Of a DNA stretch of 64,000 nucleotides, positions 21,923 through 33,121 are shown piece by piece. The first letter of the stretch is position 1; every line of letters begins with the position of its first letter. The stretch is from Okapia johnstoni (lineage: Eukaryota > Chordata > Mammalia > Artiodactyla > Giraffidae): positions 94,369,461 to 94,433,460 of the forward strand of contig CM044307.1 of NCBI GenBank assembly GCA_024291935.2, given 5' to 3'. Both the position numbers and the translations under genes were made by a program. The notes beneath the pieces were generated by a model. It saw only the letters and a program-made list of their open reading frames with translations, was not told the DNA's origin and did no database searches.

Positions 21923-22689
21923 TTCCTTTTGCAGGAAGAGTAGTATACTTTGCAGATGAGTAGTTTTATGAGCCTGTTTCCTGCCTGTAGAATTTTGAAG
22001 TTCAGCAGTCTTCTTTCATTTGTCCTTTTCAGTTCAAGGTCTCAGTGTTTCTGCTGGTATAACATTCCCAGAATCCTGTGAGTCTCAGGTATATATCAGA
22101 GGAATTCACTCTCTCAGACAAGAGGCCCCTCCACAGGTCTTTCCTGGATAATCATATTTCTTATTTTGGCTTCTGCTGAGAAGATGAAGGGGATGTATGA
22201 GTCACATGCCTAATCTCTTCAAAGAACCTCTGTGTGATTTAATACTCTGAGCTTTTGATATTTCTGAGGTGCTAGCAAAAGGTTGTCCAGCTACACATAC
22301 CCTTGGCTTTCACTCCTGAACACATTTTCCTGACAGTGAATTTCCTAATTTTAGCTCCTTTTGCAATCAGGATATGCCATGAATTTCTCCCAATCTTCAA
22401 GACTTTATTCCTTTTTTGGTTAACAGTTCTTCCTTCAATTTCTCTCTTTCTAGTGGCATTTTGGAATAAGCAGCAAGAAGAAACCAAACCACAAGTTGAA
22501 TGATTTAGAAAGTGTTTTCAAGTCTTACTTTCCATACAACTAAAAGATTCAATGCTACTAAGTTTTCTGCCATTATATAAGAAGGATTCTTTTCCTACAG
22601 TTTCAAAGAACCAGTTCCTCATTTCCCTATGAGCACTCACTAAAAGCAACTTTAACATTTATGCTTTTACCCATTTTTACAAAAAACAT
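21923..22689. other. Anonymous DNA
   Basis: No repeat or gene recognised; opposing frames of 66-71 codons at 22272-22503 look fortuitous. Confidence 0.45.
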
Positions 22690-23275
22690 TTATTCTCTAA
22701 GAAAATGTTTCTCTACCATGTTCTCGAAACTAGGAGCCGGGGGTGGAGTCTGCCCTGTAGGATTCTGAGCAAATAAATCTTTTTTGTGCTGAATTTCTTG
22801 TAAGTAAGACTCTAGTCTCCACGACCTTCCCTGAGTTCCAAAGGGCAGATATGAACAGCTGCCAACAAAGACCTTGATGCTGGGAAAGATTGAAGGCAGG
22901 AGGAGAAGGGGACGACAGAGGATGAGATGGCTGGATGGCATCACTGCCTCAATGGACAGGAGTTTGATCAAATTATAGGAGGTGGTGAAGGACAAGGAAG
23001 CCTGGCACACTGCAGTCCATGGACTGAACAACAACAGCAATCAAGGGAGGAGCAGCCACAAAGCCACCTGAGGCAAGATTAAAGGGACCAGAGAGGCTCA
23101 TCAAGATTAGGAGACCACCTGAGACCCTGCACATGCCTTATCAGCAACCCCACCCTTGAAGTAATGTTATAAAACTCTCTATTAAATCCTCTCAGATTGG
23201 GACATATAGTTTTTCAAGGCAGGAGCATTCTGTATCACCCTTTGCCTGGAAAAGTGGTAAAGCTATCCTTTTCTG
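22690..23275 (+). mobile_element. ERV-type LTR remnant, split by BovB tail
   Basis: Two flanks of one LTR-like sequence: 22690-22866 (GGAGTCTGCCCTGTAGGATTC ... CTGAGTTCCAAAGGGCAGATATGAACAGC) and 23031-23275 (GGAGCAGCCACAAAGCCACCTGAG ... TATAAAACTCTCTATTAAATCC ... CCCTTTGCCTGG ... GTAAAGCTATCC). The TATAAAAC box followed by a degenerate AATAAAGCTAT polyadenylation region is the usual 3' layout of a retroviral-type LTR. The family is not identified. Confidence 0.5.
22867..23030 (+). mobile_element. BovB 3' terminal fragment
   Basis: AAAGACCTTGATGCTGGGAAAGATTG ... GACGACAGAGGATGAGATGGC ... GCAGTCCATGGACTGAAC. About 160 bp, strongly 5'-truncated, inserted in the LTR remnant. Confidence 0.9.
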
Positions 23276-23276
23276 C

Positions 23277-23838
23277 TGTTGTTCTTCAGTCCTTCAGTCA
23301 TTACATGCAATTCCATGCAGCAGGCCAGTCTCCTCTGTCCTCCACCATCTCCTGGAGTTTGCTCAAATTCAAGTTCACTGACTCAGTGATGTTGTCTAAC
23401 CGTCTCATCCTCTGCTGCACTCTTCTTTTTTTTACTTCAATCTTTCCCAGCATCAGGGTCTTTTCAAGTGACTCACCTCTTTCTATCAGGTAGCCAAAGT
23501 ATTGGAGCTTCAGCCTCAACATCAGTCCTTCCAATGAATATTCAGGGTTGATTTCCTTTAGGATTGACTGGTTTGATCTCTTTGCAGTCCAAGGCACTCT
23601 CGAGTCTTCTCCAGCACCACAATTTGAAAGCATCAGTTCTTCAGTGCTCAGTTTTCTTTATGGTCCAGTTCTCACAGCCAAACGTGACTACTGGGAAAAC
23701 CATATCTTTCACTATAGGTCCCTTTGTCAGCAAAGTGATGTCTCTGCTTTTGAATATTCTGTCTAGGTTTGTCATAACTTTTAATTTCATGGCTAAGGAG
23801 TAAGCATCTTTTAATTTCATGGCCACAGTAAAATTTGA
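23277..23838 (-). mobile_element. BovB 3' part
   Basis: Reverse-oriented BovB tail and C-terminal ORF2 from TTCTTCAGTCCTTCAGTC to TTAATTTCATGGCCACAG. Frames of 90-110 codons on the minus strand (23301-23633, 23641-23913) contain [20 protein letters not shown] and the TFGCENWTIKKTEH block but are offset by frameshifts. It carries an internal 16-bp duplication (23778-23793 and 23808-23823). Confidence 0.92.
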
Positions 23839-23894
23839 TTCGTGCAGAGAGGCTGAGCTTTCAGCATCAGTCTCACTTTTTTTCTGAGTTCTCA

Positions 23895-24200
23895 CTTGTA
23901 GCATCTTTAACATTCAATTTCTACCAACAGTTTATTCAAAGCAACAGAAGCAGATGCCAGACAATAGAGAAGGTGCTATATGATGGATTTGAAAGTAGAA
24001 AAAAGAGACCACAGCCAAGGAATGTTGGTGTCCTCTAGAACCTCCAGAAGGAATATAAACTCATTGACATCTTGATTTTAGCCCAGTTAGACTGATTTCA
24101 GATGTATGACCTCTGGAACTGTCAGATACTAAATTTGTGTTAAGTCACTAAATCTATGGTAATTTGTTATAAATGCAATAGGCAACTAATGCTGTCCCCT
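23895..24200 (+). mobile_element. MaLR (MLT1-type) LTR, 3' half
   Basis: CTAGAACCTCCAGAAGGAATATAAAC, TTGATTTTAGCCCAGTTAGACTG, TGACCTCTGGAACTGTCAGATACTAAATTTGTGTTAAG, GGTAATTTGTTATAAATGCAATAGGCAACTAATG match the forward 3' part of MLT1-type LTRs. Confidence 0.75.
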
Positions 24201-24344
24201 ATATGTGATTTTGCATTCTATAATGTATTAGGTCCTAACATATACTGTCCCTCTTACAAGCCACCTAATTTATAAATGGTTCTCTTGAAGCTTTTCCCAA
24301 AAGAATGGGGAAAGAGAAAGAAAATATAATAGTGATTAATAAAA

Positions 24345-24519
24345 TAATAGAGTAGGCTCAAGGAGAAGACTGCTTGTGTTTGAATCTCAAATCTACTTCA
24401 TCCTACTCATGTGACAGCATGATGTTACTTAATCTCTCTGTGTTTTAGTGCCTTTATATGTAAATAGCAATAATAACTATATCTACCATTTGGACTTGTT
24501 TTTAGTTTAAATGAGACTT
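24345..24519 (+). mobile_element. MIR SINE, left part (split by BovB)
   Basis: TCTCAAATCTACTTCATCCTACTCATGTGACAGC, TTACTTAATCTCTCTGTGTTTTAGTGCC, then TTAAATGAGACTT. The rest of the same MIR (ATGTAAAGTACTTAACACAG ... ACATACAGTAAGCACTGAAG) lies at about 26195-26240, so BovB inserted into this older element. Confidence 0.85.
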
Positions 24520-26190
24520 TAAGAATTTTCTGCAGTTTGTTGTGATCCACACAGTCAATAAAGTAGAAACAGATGTTTTCCTGGAATTCTCTTGCTTTTT
24601 CCATGATCCAACAGATGTTGACAATTTGATTTCTGGTTCCTCTGCCTTTTTTTTAATCCAGCTTGAACATCTGGAAGTTCTCAGTTGGCATACTATTGAA
24701 GCCTAACTTGGAGAATTTTGAGCATTACTTTGCTAGCGTGTGAGATGAGTGCAATTGTGTAGTAGTTTGAGCATTCTTTGGCATTGCCTTTCTTTGGGAT
24801 TGGAATGAAAACTGACCTTTTCCAGTCCTGTGGCCACTGTTGAGTTTTCCAAATTTGCTGGCATATTGAGTGCAGCACTTTCACAGCATCATCTTTTAGG
24901 ACTTGAAATAGCTCAACTGGAATTCCATCACCTCAACTAGCTTTGTTCGCAGTGGTGCTTCCTAAGGCCCACTTGACTCCAAGATGTATACCTGCCTCCT
25001 GAGAAATCTGTATGCAGGTCAAGAAGCAACAGTTAGAACTGGACATGGAACAATAGGCTGTTCCAAATCGGGAAAGGAGTGCATCAGGGCTGTATATTGT
25101 CACCTTGCTTATTTAACCTATATGCAGAGGACATCATGTGAAATGCCAGGCTGAATGAAGCACAATTTGGAATCAAGATTGCCGGGATAAACATAAAAAA
25201 CCTCAGATATGCAGATGACACCACCCTTATGGGAGAAAGCAAGAAGAACTAAAGAGCCTCTTGATGAAAGTGAAAGAGGAGCATGAAAAAGCTGACTTGA
25301 AACTCAGCATTCAAAAAATGCAGATCGTGGCATCTGGTCCCATCACTTCATGGCAAATAGATGGGGAAACAATGAAAACAGTGAGAGACTTTATTTTCTT
25401 TAGCTCCAAAATCACTGCAGATGGTGACTGTAGCCATGAAATTAAAAGACACTTGCTCCTTGGAAGAAAAGCTATGACAAATCAAGACAGCATATTAAAA
25501 AGTAGTGGTGGTTTATGGTGGTTTAGTTGCTATGATATGTCCGACCGTTGTGACCCCATGGACTATAGCCTGCCAGGCTCCTCTGTCCATGGGATTCTCA
25601 GGAAAGAATCCTGGAGTGGGTTGCCATTTCCTTCTCCAGGGGATATTCCCGACCCAGGAATCAAACTTGGGTCTCCTGCCTTTCAGGCAGATTCTTTGCC
25701 CATTGAGCTATGAGGGAAGATCCTATTAAAAAGCAGAGACATTACTTTACCAACAGGTCCATCCAGTCAAATCTATGGTTTTTTCAAGTCATGTATGGAT
25801 GTGAGAGTTGGACCATAAAGTTGAGTGCTGAAGAATTTGTGTTGAACTGTGTTGTTGGAGAAAACTCTTGAGAGTCCCTTGGACTGCAAGAAGATCCAAC
25901 CAGTCCATCCTAAAGGAAATCAGTCCTGAATATTCATTGGAAGGACTGATGCTGAAGCTCCAATACTTTCCACCTGATGTGAAGAACTGACTCCTTGGAA
26001 AAGACCCTGATGCTGGGAAAGATTGAAGGCAGGAAAAGGAGACGACAGAAGATCAAATGGTTGGATAGCATCACTGACTCGATGGACATGACTTTGTGCA
26101 AGCTATGGGAGTTGGTGATGGGCAGGGAAGCCTGTTGTACTGAAGTCCATGGGGTTGTGAAGAGTTGGACATGATTGAGTGACTGAATGA
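24520..26190 (+). mobile_element. BovB with 5' inversion inside a MIR
   Basis: 24520-24986 is BovB in reverse orientation (63-codon minus frame 24693-24884 with [20 protein letters not shown]). From 24988 BovB runs forward (ACCTGCCTCCTGAGAAATCTG) to GAGTGACTGA near 26190. The inverted arm ends at GAAAATTCTT; the forward arm starts about 30 bp further along BovB, so a short piece was lost at the switch. AATGAG precedes the left edge (24511-24516) and follows the right edge (26187-26192), compatible with a short target duplication. RT motif C is YADD (25207). A Bov-tA lies inside at 25506-25723. Confidence 0.9.
25493..25736 (-). mobile_element. Bov-tA SINE inserted in BovB
   Basis: Body 25506-25723. 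Duplicated target tattaaaaagtag (25493-25505) and tattaaaaagcag (25724-25736), 12 of 13 bases identical. The target is the BovB CATATTAAAAAGCAGAGAC block, which resumes in register after the SINE. Confidence 0.96.
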
Positions 26191-26194
26191 GCTT

Positions 26195-26240
26195 ATGTAA
26201 AGTACTTAACACAGTTAGGACATACAGTAAGCACTGAAGA
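26195..26240 (+). mobile_element. MIR SINE, right part
   Basis: ATGTAAAGTACTTAACACAGTTAGGACATACAGTAAGCAC completes the MIR begun at 24345. Confidence 0.8.
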
Positions 26241-26689
26241 AAATTAAGGTAATTTTTTCTTCTGTCTATTACTTTATTTTTTAATTAAAAATTCATTTAA
26301 CAGGATATTTCCATATACCTCTGCACCAAATTAGAGATAAGAAAAAAAAAATGCTTACAGTCCAAAGGAGATGTAATTGATTGGTGTGACTGTGTTGATA
26401 GGAGTATAAAATGTTAGTACAGAGCTGTATTAAGTGAAGGAGACTGTAAAATTGAAGGCATCTCAACAAGCAAAGGTGGGGTAAGGCATAGAACTCAAAT
26501 GGGAAAAAAGTATTCCAGGAAGATTTAAGTGATGATAATACATTTGAGGAATTTCCCATCCTTGTTGTGGTGAAAAACACAGAACCATATTATTTCATTT
26601 CTAAGTGAATGTGTTCATGGGTTCCAAATTTATAAATATGTTCATAACATATCACAGATGAAAGCATACATGTTACTAAGAAAGGAAGT
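26241..26689. other. AT-rich anonymous DNA
   Basis: Nothing recognised. A 95-codon minus frame (26293-26580) is not identifiable. Confidence 0.5.
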
Positions 26690-26845
26690 AAATGCTTATT
26701 AAGTGTCAGGTACTTTGAAATTGATGTCTTATTTGTGACTACATCTTTCTGAAGTAAGAACAATTGCCTCAGTGTCACAATCAATGACATAAAGGCACTG
26801 GGATATAGATTTGAACTCAAATATATTGGCTTTCCATGGTCTCAC
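26690..26845 (-). mobile_element. Degenerate MIR
   Basis: CTTATTAAGTGTCAGGTACTTTG and AAGGCACTGGGATATAGATTTGAACTCAAATATATTGGC resemble the reverse MIR core (agagctgggatttgaactca). Heavily diverged. Confidence 0.5.
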
Positions 26846-27590
26846 ATTAGTATTTTGCCATCTTTTTGGCAGCATTACTTTGAGGAATTTTTTGTCTTTC
26901 TAACTCCAGATTATCTGTGAACACAATAAAAGACTAAACATCCAATTTGTGTCAAGAACTATGCTCCTTAAAATCTTCAGACCTTCAGCTAGGATTATTT
27001 ATTTATTTGTTAAAAAAGAGAATAAATTATGAAGCACTTGCATTTGAAAATAAATCTGGATGGAAAGGAATCAGAATCACGTAAGTAGAGATCCAGTGGC
27101 TCTGAGCCTATACCTCGGTGTTCTCAAGTCCTCTAAACGATTCTCTCAGTCTTGTAAACCTCTCAACCTCAACTGACTATTTAAGACCAGAAAAGAAAAA
27201 TAAGAGTAAGCATTTTACTGCAAATAGAGGACAGATAATCAGCTTTATTTTCTAATGAAATAAACTCAGAAGTTATAAATGAAACAGAGGCGATTTATTT
27301 TTAAATGAGGCAGAAATTGGAGTTGAAGTTGGCTATGGAGATGAAACACTGAAAAGATGTAAAGTAAACAAGATGCAGAAATTGCTTTCTTGAGTGAAGA
27401 TAACATGTACTGTAAAAACACATTTTTAAATTGTGCAAATAGCAACAAATAAAAATGTCATTTATAAATGTTACCATGAGTTTTGTACTTTGCATGCCAT
27501 GCACACCATCTCTATGTATATGCATCCTTAGACTTGACTTTCACTCTGAAACTGTTTCCAAAACATGTGAAATGCTAAGTGTCTGAGATC
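26846..27590. other. AT-rich anonymous DNA
   Basis: No repeat, RNA gene or protein recognised. Confidence 0.5.
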
Positions 27591-27596
27591 CTAATC

Positions 27597-27880
27597 GGAG
27601 AAGGAAATGGCACCCCACTCCAGTACTTTTGCCTGGAAAATCCCATGGATGGAGGAGCCTGGTAGGCTGCAGTCCATGGGGTCGCGAAGAGTCGGACATG
27701 ACTGAGTGGCTTCACTTTCACTTTTCACTTTCATGCATTGGGGAAGGAAATGGCAACCCACTCCAGTGTTCTTGCCTGGAGAATCCCAGGGATGGCGGAG
27801 CCTGGTTGGCTGCCATCTATGGGGTCACACAGAGGTGGACACGACTGAAGCGACTTAGCAGCAGCAGCAGCAGCAACAGC
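27597..27880 (+). mobile_element. BOV-A2 dimeric SINE
   Basis: Two Bov-A units joined by the CACTTTCACTTTTCACTTTCATGC linker (27713-27737). The first begins GGAGAAGGAAATGGCACCCC, the second GGGAAGGAAATGGCAACCC, ending in a (CAG)n tail (27858-27877). Little diverged, hence young. A short possible duplication (TCCTA) flanks it. Confidence 0.95.
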
Positions 27881-27893
27881 TGGGGTCCTATTA

Positions 27894-29015
27894 ACTCATT
27901 TTTTCCATGATTCCGTGTGTAACTTGTTTATCAAAGAGTTTGATTTTAATGAGAGTATAAATAAGAAGTGATTTTATTTTTTTTTCTCCAATCACTGTAG
28001 TTAACCATGACTTTTTGTTTCTCCTGTTCCTGTCACTAAACATCATTTTACACAGATCTTTCAGAACTTTTGCTCTGTTAGGTTCTGAAAAGCCCAATGT
28101 GGCTTAGTCCAGGCTACAATTTCAATTTCAAACCCATTTAAAAGTTTTTTTTTTCCCTTTGCACTAACTCTGGATGGCATGTTATCCTCATCTCTTCTGG
28201 GATGCTCTATGCCTATTGCTCATGGGATGTGTGACTGGGTGGATTCCCTGGGAGACCCTAAATGAGGGCTCTCTGCTGCACAGGACCAGATTTATGACAA
28301 AATTCTAGGATAATCTGTTCTGACCCTCTTCATAATTTTCTGCTCTGTCTTCTTTTGCTAGAATGTGTTGCACAAAAGGAAGTTTTCTTGGGCAGGTACT
28401 AGAACAATCATACAAGTCCTATATATCTGCTGCATCAACATTGTGAAGCATGCCACCCCACTGTTGTTTCATATTGCATCCTAGTACTTCCTGTTTCTCC
28501 CGGTAAGAAGAGTAGATCAACAAGTCTGCTGCCTGAACGATCATCCATTTGGGAATGAGACAGCAGTTTCTTTCCTTTCAGCCACCTCCAGTCTCTGTAA
28601 ATGGTTCCTCAGGAGATACCAGCCCTTGGTTTGTATACGGGATAAAGAATGAAGTTCTTGATCACCACAGATGGAAGTCAGATAATTAAAAGTAATGGGC
28701 AAGCACCAATTAAAAACCATAGAAAATTGAAGTTTGGGGCAAGTATGATGTGGGAAGATCTGCTCTGGATCCAAATAGACCTAGATTGACATCCTTGGTC
28801 CTAGTGCTCAGTGCTAGCATGATCCTCCAAGGGATTCATTTCTCCACGTGTTGGATGGGATTCCATGCCTGAGGAGGAGCTGATGAGAACATCTGAATGT
28901 AGTGATACCTATGAAGAAGCTGAACATAGTTCCTGGCAACAAAGGTAAGCTTCCCCCTTTAGGAGGACTTTAGCTTTCTTTCACAGTCCTTTTATGTGTC
29001 CTCAGCCTGCTCTCT
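27894..29015. other. Anonymous DNA
   Basis: About 1.1 kb, less AT-rich than its neighbours. The 77-codon minus frame (28541-28774) has no recognisable family. An old LTR or internal ERV segment is conceivable but not supported. Confidence 0.4.
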
Positions 29016-29935
29016 CTCCAAATTTCCCAAGGGAGCTATTCTATATCTCAGTCATTTCCCTAAATATTCTATTCTAGTAACCAAAACCATCAAAGCATAG
29101 AAAAGCACTTAGGCATTTAACTCTCAACTCCCCATCTTGGCACGTATAAAATTATCTAATGGCATTCTTTTGAAATTGTCTTCCCTTCTTTTTACAAAAG
29201 CTAATCCTATCCCCAAACCTCTCACCACCTATATATTTAATTTGTCCCTTTTTCTCAACCTATAAAACACTGAAGCTTTTTCTGTCCTGAAAACAAAAGC
29301 AAAGAAACACTAGAAAAAGCCAACAAAATTTTCCTTCAATCTTTGTTCCTCCTCTGGCTATATCTTGCAACATTCATCTTTTTTCAGAGAAGCATCTTGA
29401 AAGAGATATTGCACAAGATATCTCTGCCTGATTTATTTTTTCTTCAATGTATAGTTTGACTCTATTTCTCCTATCTCATTGAAATGCATTATTGTCATAG
29501 GTTTAAAAAACTTAATATTTCCAAAACTCTACTAATTCTCAACAGCCCCACTTACTTCCCACAGAAAAGGAGAAATAAATTATCCTGTGACGTTCTTCAG
29601 TGAATAGTACTACAAAAACCCAATTGTTTAAGTCTAAAACCTTGGTATTACCTCATTCCCCTTTCTCATTGACTGGCCTTCACCCATACATTCCAACACC
29701 AATCCATCAACCATTTACTTCTGAAAACTTTCTCATTAATATAATATCTACTCTCTAATTTTTCTAACAACTATATCAATAGCATCCTGTCAATATCTTT
29801 ATATTTCCACTTCTCAAACTTGCCCTGCTCCTCTCTTCCTGTAGACTCTACTTTTCTTGCAAAGTATAATCAAGCCATCTTAACATGGTATCTCTTCCTC
29901 ACTTCGCCTTTTCTGCAGCCATGAGAAACCACTTT
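29016..29935 (+). mobile_element. L2 LINE fragment
   Basis: Forward L2-like blocks: AACCTTGGTATTACCTCATTCCCC ... CATACATTCCAACACCAATCCATCAACC (29638-29715) matches the L2 segment normally reading ccttgg.gtca..cttga ... cacatccaatccatca. Flanking pyrimidine-rich DNA is consistent. Old and degenerate. Confidence 0.6.
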
Positions 29936-30019
29936 TTAGTCCCTTAATACACTCTCTTTTAGGCCATCATGATTTAACACATAATGCTCTGTACCTTCCA
30001 TTTCCAACGTGGTTTTGCA

Positions 30020-30445
30020 GTCCCTCAGGTACGATGGTGGAGTCAATTTCCTCTTTCTGTAAATCTATCATGGTCTTGTGTCTTGCCTTAGCTAATAGAC
30101 ATGACATAAGTAATAATTTGTCAGTTCTACACCTAGGCCACAAGACACCTGTCTGTTTCAGCTCTCTCTCTCTCTCTGGGAACCCTGTTAATACTTGGAA
30201 TGAATCTGGTCTAGTTTGCTAGAGGGTGAGAGGCCGCATGGACCACAGACTAATAACCCCAACCGGGGCCAGATGGCTGATCTATCACCTGCATAGAGTG
30301 CATACAGGCTTACTGAGCTGGTCCTGGCCCAGATAAATAGAAATGGTCACCTGTACAGTAAAGTCACACAAATACTTTTTATTTTTAACCACTAGATTTT
30401 GTAGTGGTTTGTTTGCTGGAATTGTTAACAGATGCACCATGTCAG
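30020..30445 (+). mobile_element. Old LTR-type mammalian repeat
   Basis: CTAGAGGGTGAGAGGCCGCATGGACCAC ... GATGGCTGATCTATCACCTG ... ACCACTAGATTTTGTAGTGGTTTGTTTGC resembles the forward strand of the family seen reversed at 46930-47465 (ggatgagaggccacgtgga ... taagccactaagttttggggtaatttgtta). The exact family is unresolved. Confidence 0.5.
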
Positions 30446-30531
30446 ATTCATATTGGTGCTGAAAATTATCTCACAGAAGAGTGTATGTTCCATATAATAA
30501 ATATCTTTTACTTAACCTTTGTATGTTAACG

Positions 30532-30892
30532 ATTTTTTTTTTAATTTTTTGTTGAGGTATGATTGATACATGATATACGATAACCTGTACATATGTAATG
30601 TATTCAACTTGATGAGTTTGGAAATGATGACTATATATATTGGCAAATCTATCACCACACTCTATGCTACAAATATTTTCACTACTTCCAAAACTTTCCT
30701 CCTGCCTTCTTTATTTATTAATTAATAATACATAATAAGAAAATAACATATCTATCCTCATAGCCATACTTTGCATATACAATACAGTATAGCTAACTAT
30801 AGGCACAATATTTTCTTTTTTAAATTTTATTTACTTATAGTAGGTCCTTGTTGGTTATCTATTTTATTCTACATTTAAGTATAGATAGATGT
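30532..30892 (-). mobile_element. L1 3' end, left part (split by Bov-tA)
   Basis: TTTTTGTTGAGGTATGATTGATACATGATATACG and ATTTACTTATAGTAGGTCCTTGTTGGTTATCTATTTT are reverse-strand L1 3' UTR motifs. The same element resumes at 31105. Confidence 0.8.
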
Positions 30893-31104
30893 AAATATAT
30901 TGGTGGCTCAGTGGTAAAGAATCTGTAAACCAATGAAGGAGATGTGGGCTCATTCCCTCGGTTGGGAAGATCCCCTGGAGAAGGAAATGGCCACCAATCC
31001 AGTATTCTTGCCTGGGAAATCATATGGTCAGAGGAACCTGGCTACAGTCCATGGAGTTGCAAAAGTGTCGGACATGACTCAGCAGTTAAGCAATAGAAAT
31101 ATAT
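30893..31104 (+). mobile_element. Bov-tA SINE inside L1
   Basis: Body 30901-31096 (TGGTGGCTCAGTGGTAAAGAATCTG ... GTCGGACATGACTCAGCAG). Target duplication aaatatat at 30893-30900 and 31097-31104. Some head bases are scrambled (GTAAACCAATGAAGGAG). Confidence 0.92.
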
Positions 31105-31265
31105 CTGTTTTAAATACAGCAGTGTGTACCCATACAGTGTGTACATGTACCAGTCTATCCCACTCCCGCATTCTTTCTTCCTGGTAACCGTAAGTTTATT
31201 CTCTAAGTCTGTAGCACTACATTTTCTTGACAAAAGTTTTTCACTTCTGAAGTCATTCCTTTTTA
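31105..31265 (-). mobile_element. L1 3' end, right part
   Basis: TTTAAATACAGCAGTGTGTAC, CAGTCTATCCCACTCCCGC, CTGGTAACCGTAAGTTTATTCTCTAAGTCTGT continue the L1 3' UTR across the SINE. Confidence 0.85.
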
Positions 31266-31420
31266 TCACTTCAAAACACAACTTTTGGATTCATATTACC
31301 TTTGGTTTTCATTCAGATCATGGGAGAATCTTGTGCACTATTTCTTCTTTTCATCCTGCAATTACAATAATTTTCTCAACATTAGGATGACTTCTCATCC
31401 TGACAACCATGATGTTTTTG

Positions 31421-31910
31421 CATCCCCTATGTTCATAGCAGCACTATTCACAATAGTCAAGACATGAAACAACATAAATGTCCATTGACAGGTTAGGGGA
31501 TAAAGAAAGTGTGGTACATATATACAATGGAAAACTATTCAGCTATAAAAAGAATGAAATAATGCCATTTGCAGCAACAGGGGTGGAACTAGAAATTATC
31601 ATAGTAAGTGAAGTAAGTCAGAAAGAGAAAGACAAGTATTAAAAGACATCACTTATATGTAAAATCTAAAGTATGCCATGGTTGAACTTATCCACAAAAC
31701 AGAAACAGACCTGCAGACATACAGAGCAGACTTGTAGTTGCCAAGTGGGTTGGGGAGGGATGGAATGAGAGTGAGGTTAGCAGATGCAAGCTATTATATA
31801 TAGAATGGATAAATAATGAGATCCTGATGTATATGTAAAACTGAATCACTTTTCTGTATAACAGAAATTAACATAACATTGTAAATCAACTATACTTCAA
31901 CAAAAAAGGC
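31421..31910 (+). mobile_element. L1 3' end (ORF2 end and 3' UTR)
   Basis: CCTATGTTCATAGCAGCACTATTCACAATAGTCAAGACATG, ATGGAAAACTATTCAGCTATAAAAAG, GTAAGTCAGAAAGAGAAAGAC, CAGACTTGTAGTTGCC, AACATTGTAAATCAACTATACTTCAA: the standard forward L1 3' segment. It lies head-on to the reverse L1 tail at 30532-31265. Confidence 0.92.
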
Positions 31911-31947
31911 AAATATAAAGTTTGCCTCTGATTTTAATTTCTCTTTT

Positions 31948-32161
31948 CTGTTATAGGGCTTCCCTGGTAGCTCAGATGGTAAAGGATTTGCTTGCAATGC
32001 AGGAGACCTGGGGTTGATCCCTGGTTTGGGAAGATCCCCTAAAGAAGGGAATGGCTACCCACTCCAGTATTCTTACCTGGAGAATCCCATGGACAGAGGA
32101 GTCTAGCAGGCTACAGTTCATGGAATCACAAAGAGTTGGACATGACTGAGCAACTGTTATA
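31948..32161 (+). mobile_element. Bov-tA SINE with 8-bp TSD
   Basis: Body 31956-32153 with an almost intact head (GGGCTTCCCTGGTAGCTCAGATGG). Duplication ctgttata at 31948-31955 and 32154-32161. Confidence 0.95.
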
Positions 32162-32861
32162 AAGACTACCATAAGCTTTCTCTTCTGGACATGTTATGCT
32201 CTGCTAAGCTTTTAAAATGTGTTCAAATTATTGCCTTGTATTTCTTATCTTGTATAATTCATAGATCTTGTTTCTATTTATCCCTTACCTATGTCATGGT
32301 AAACAACATCATAAGTCAATTCTCTCTTTCCTTGTCCCTGATTCCTTCTGATATGTTCTCAATGCACTTTCTGCTATTCTTTCTGGATCTGCCAGCTAAG
32401 TGACCAAACCTTTTTCTAATGCCTTCTGAAAAATGTATCTTCAACGAAAACACTTATCTTATATAGATTGCCTAAGATCTGATTTGTATCTTTTAGCTAT
32501 ATTAGTCCTCTTGTGAATTTTGTATGAATTGTATTATACTTGCAGCTACATAACTCAGATTCTATTTCCTCATACATTTTATGATTCTGCTTTAAGGCTC
32601 ACATTCAGTCACTAAAAAGAAAAGCTACATTACATAACTACAACTTGTATGTCTGGGGTTAGGTTCATAAGAATTAACGAGCTTGGCTGCACTGATAATA
32701 CATAACATAAAGTAGGAAAAAACAAGTGAGGCATAATGGTCCATGTTGGCCTTCCTTATTAAACTTTGTTCATATTTTCCCTTGTTGAAGGTAACATTAG
32801 ATGCAGGGCAAGTCAGGTTTATCAGCCATCACACGCCAAAAAACACTAAGGTCTCACAGGT
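32162..32861. other. AT-rich anonymous DNA
   Basis: Nothing recognised. Confidence 0.5.
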
Positions 32862-33093
32862 TACAGTCTCTATGTGCTGTGCTTAGTTGCTCAGTCGTGT
32901 CTGACTCTTTGCAACTTCATGGACTGTAGTCAACCCAGCTCCTCTGTCCATGGGGATTCTCCAGGCAAGAATACTAGAGTGGGCTGCCATGCCCTCCTCA
33001 AGGGATCATCCCGACCCAGGGATCAAAGCCAGGTCTCCTGCATTGCAGGCAGATTCTTTACCAGCTGAGCCACCAGGGAAGCCCTACAGTGTC
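32862..33093 (-). mobile_element. Bov-tA SINE
   Basis: From GTGCTGTGCTTAGTTGCTCAGTCGTGTC to GAGCCACCAGGGAAGCCC (near 33084). Possible short duplication tacagt..tc at the edges (32862 on, 33085 on). Confidence 0.93.
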
Positions 33094-33121
33094 CAGAAAA
33101 ATTAGAGTATGATCAAGTGTG

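Noticed and set aside
22867..23838. The forward BovB tail (22867-23030) and reverse BovB (23277-23838) as a third twin-primed element
   Set aside because: Both pieces contain the same BovB 3' end, so they are separate insertions, unlike the two true inversions.
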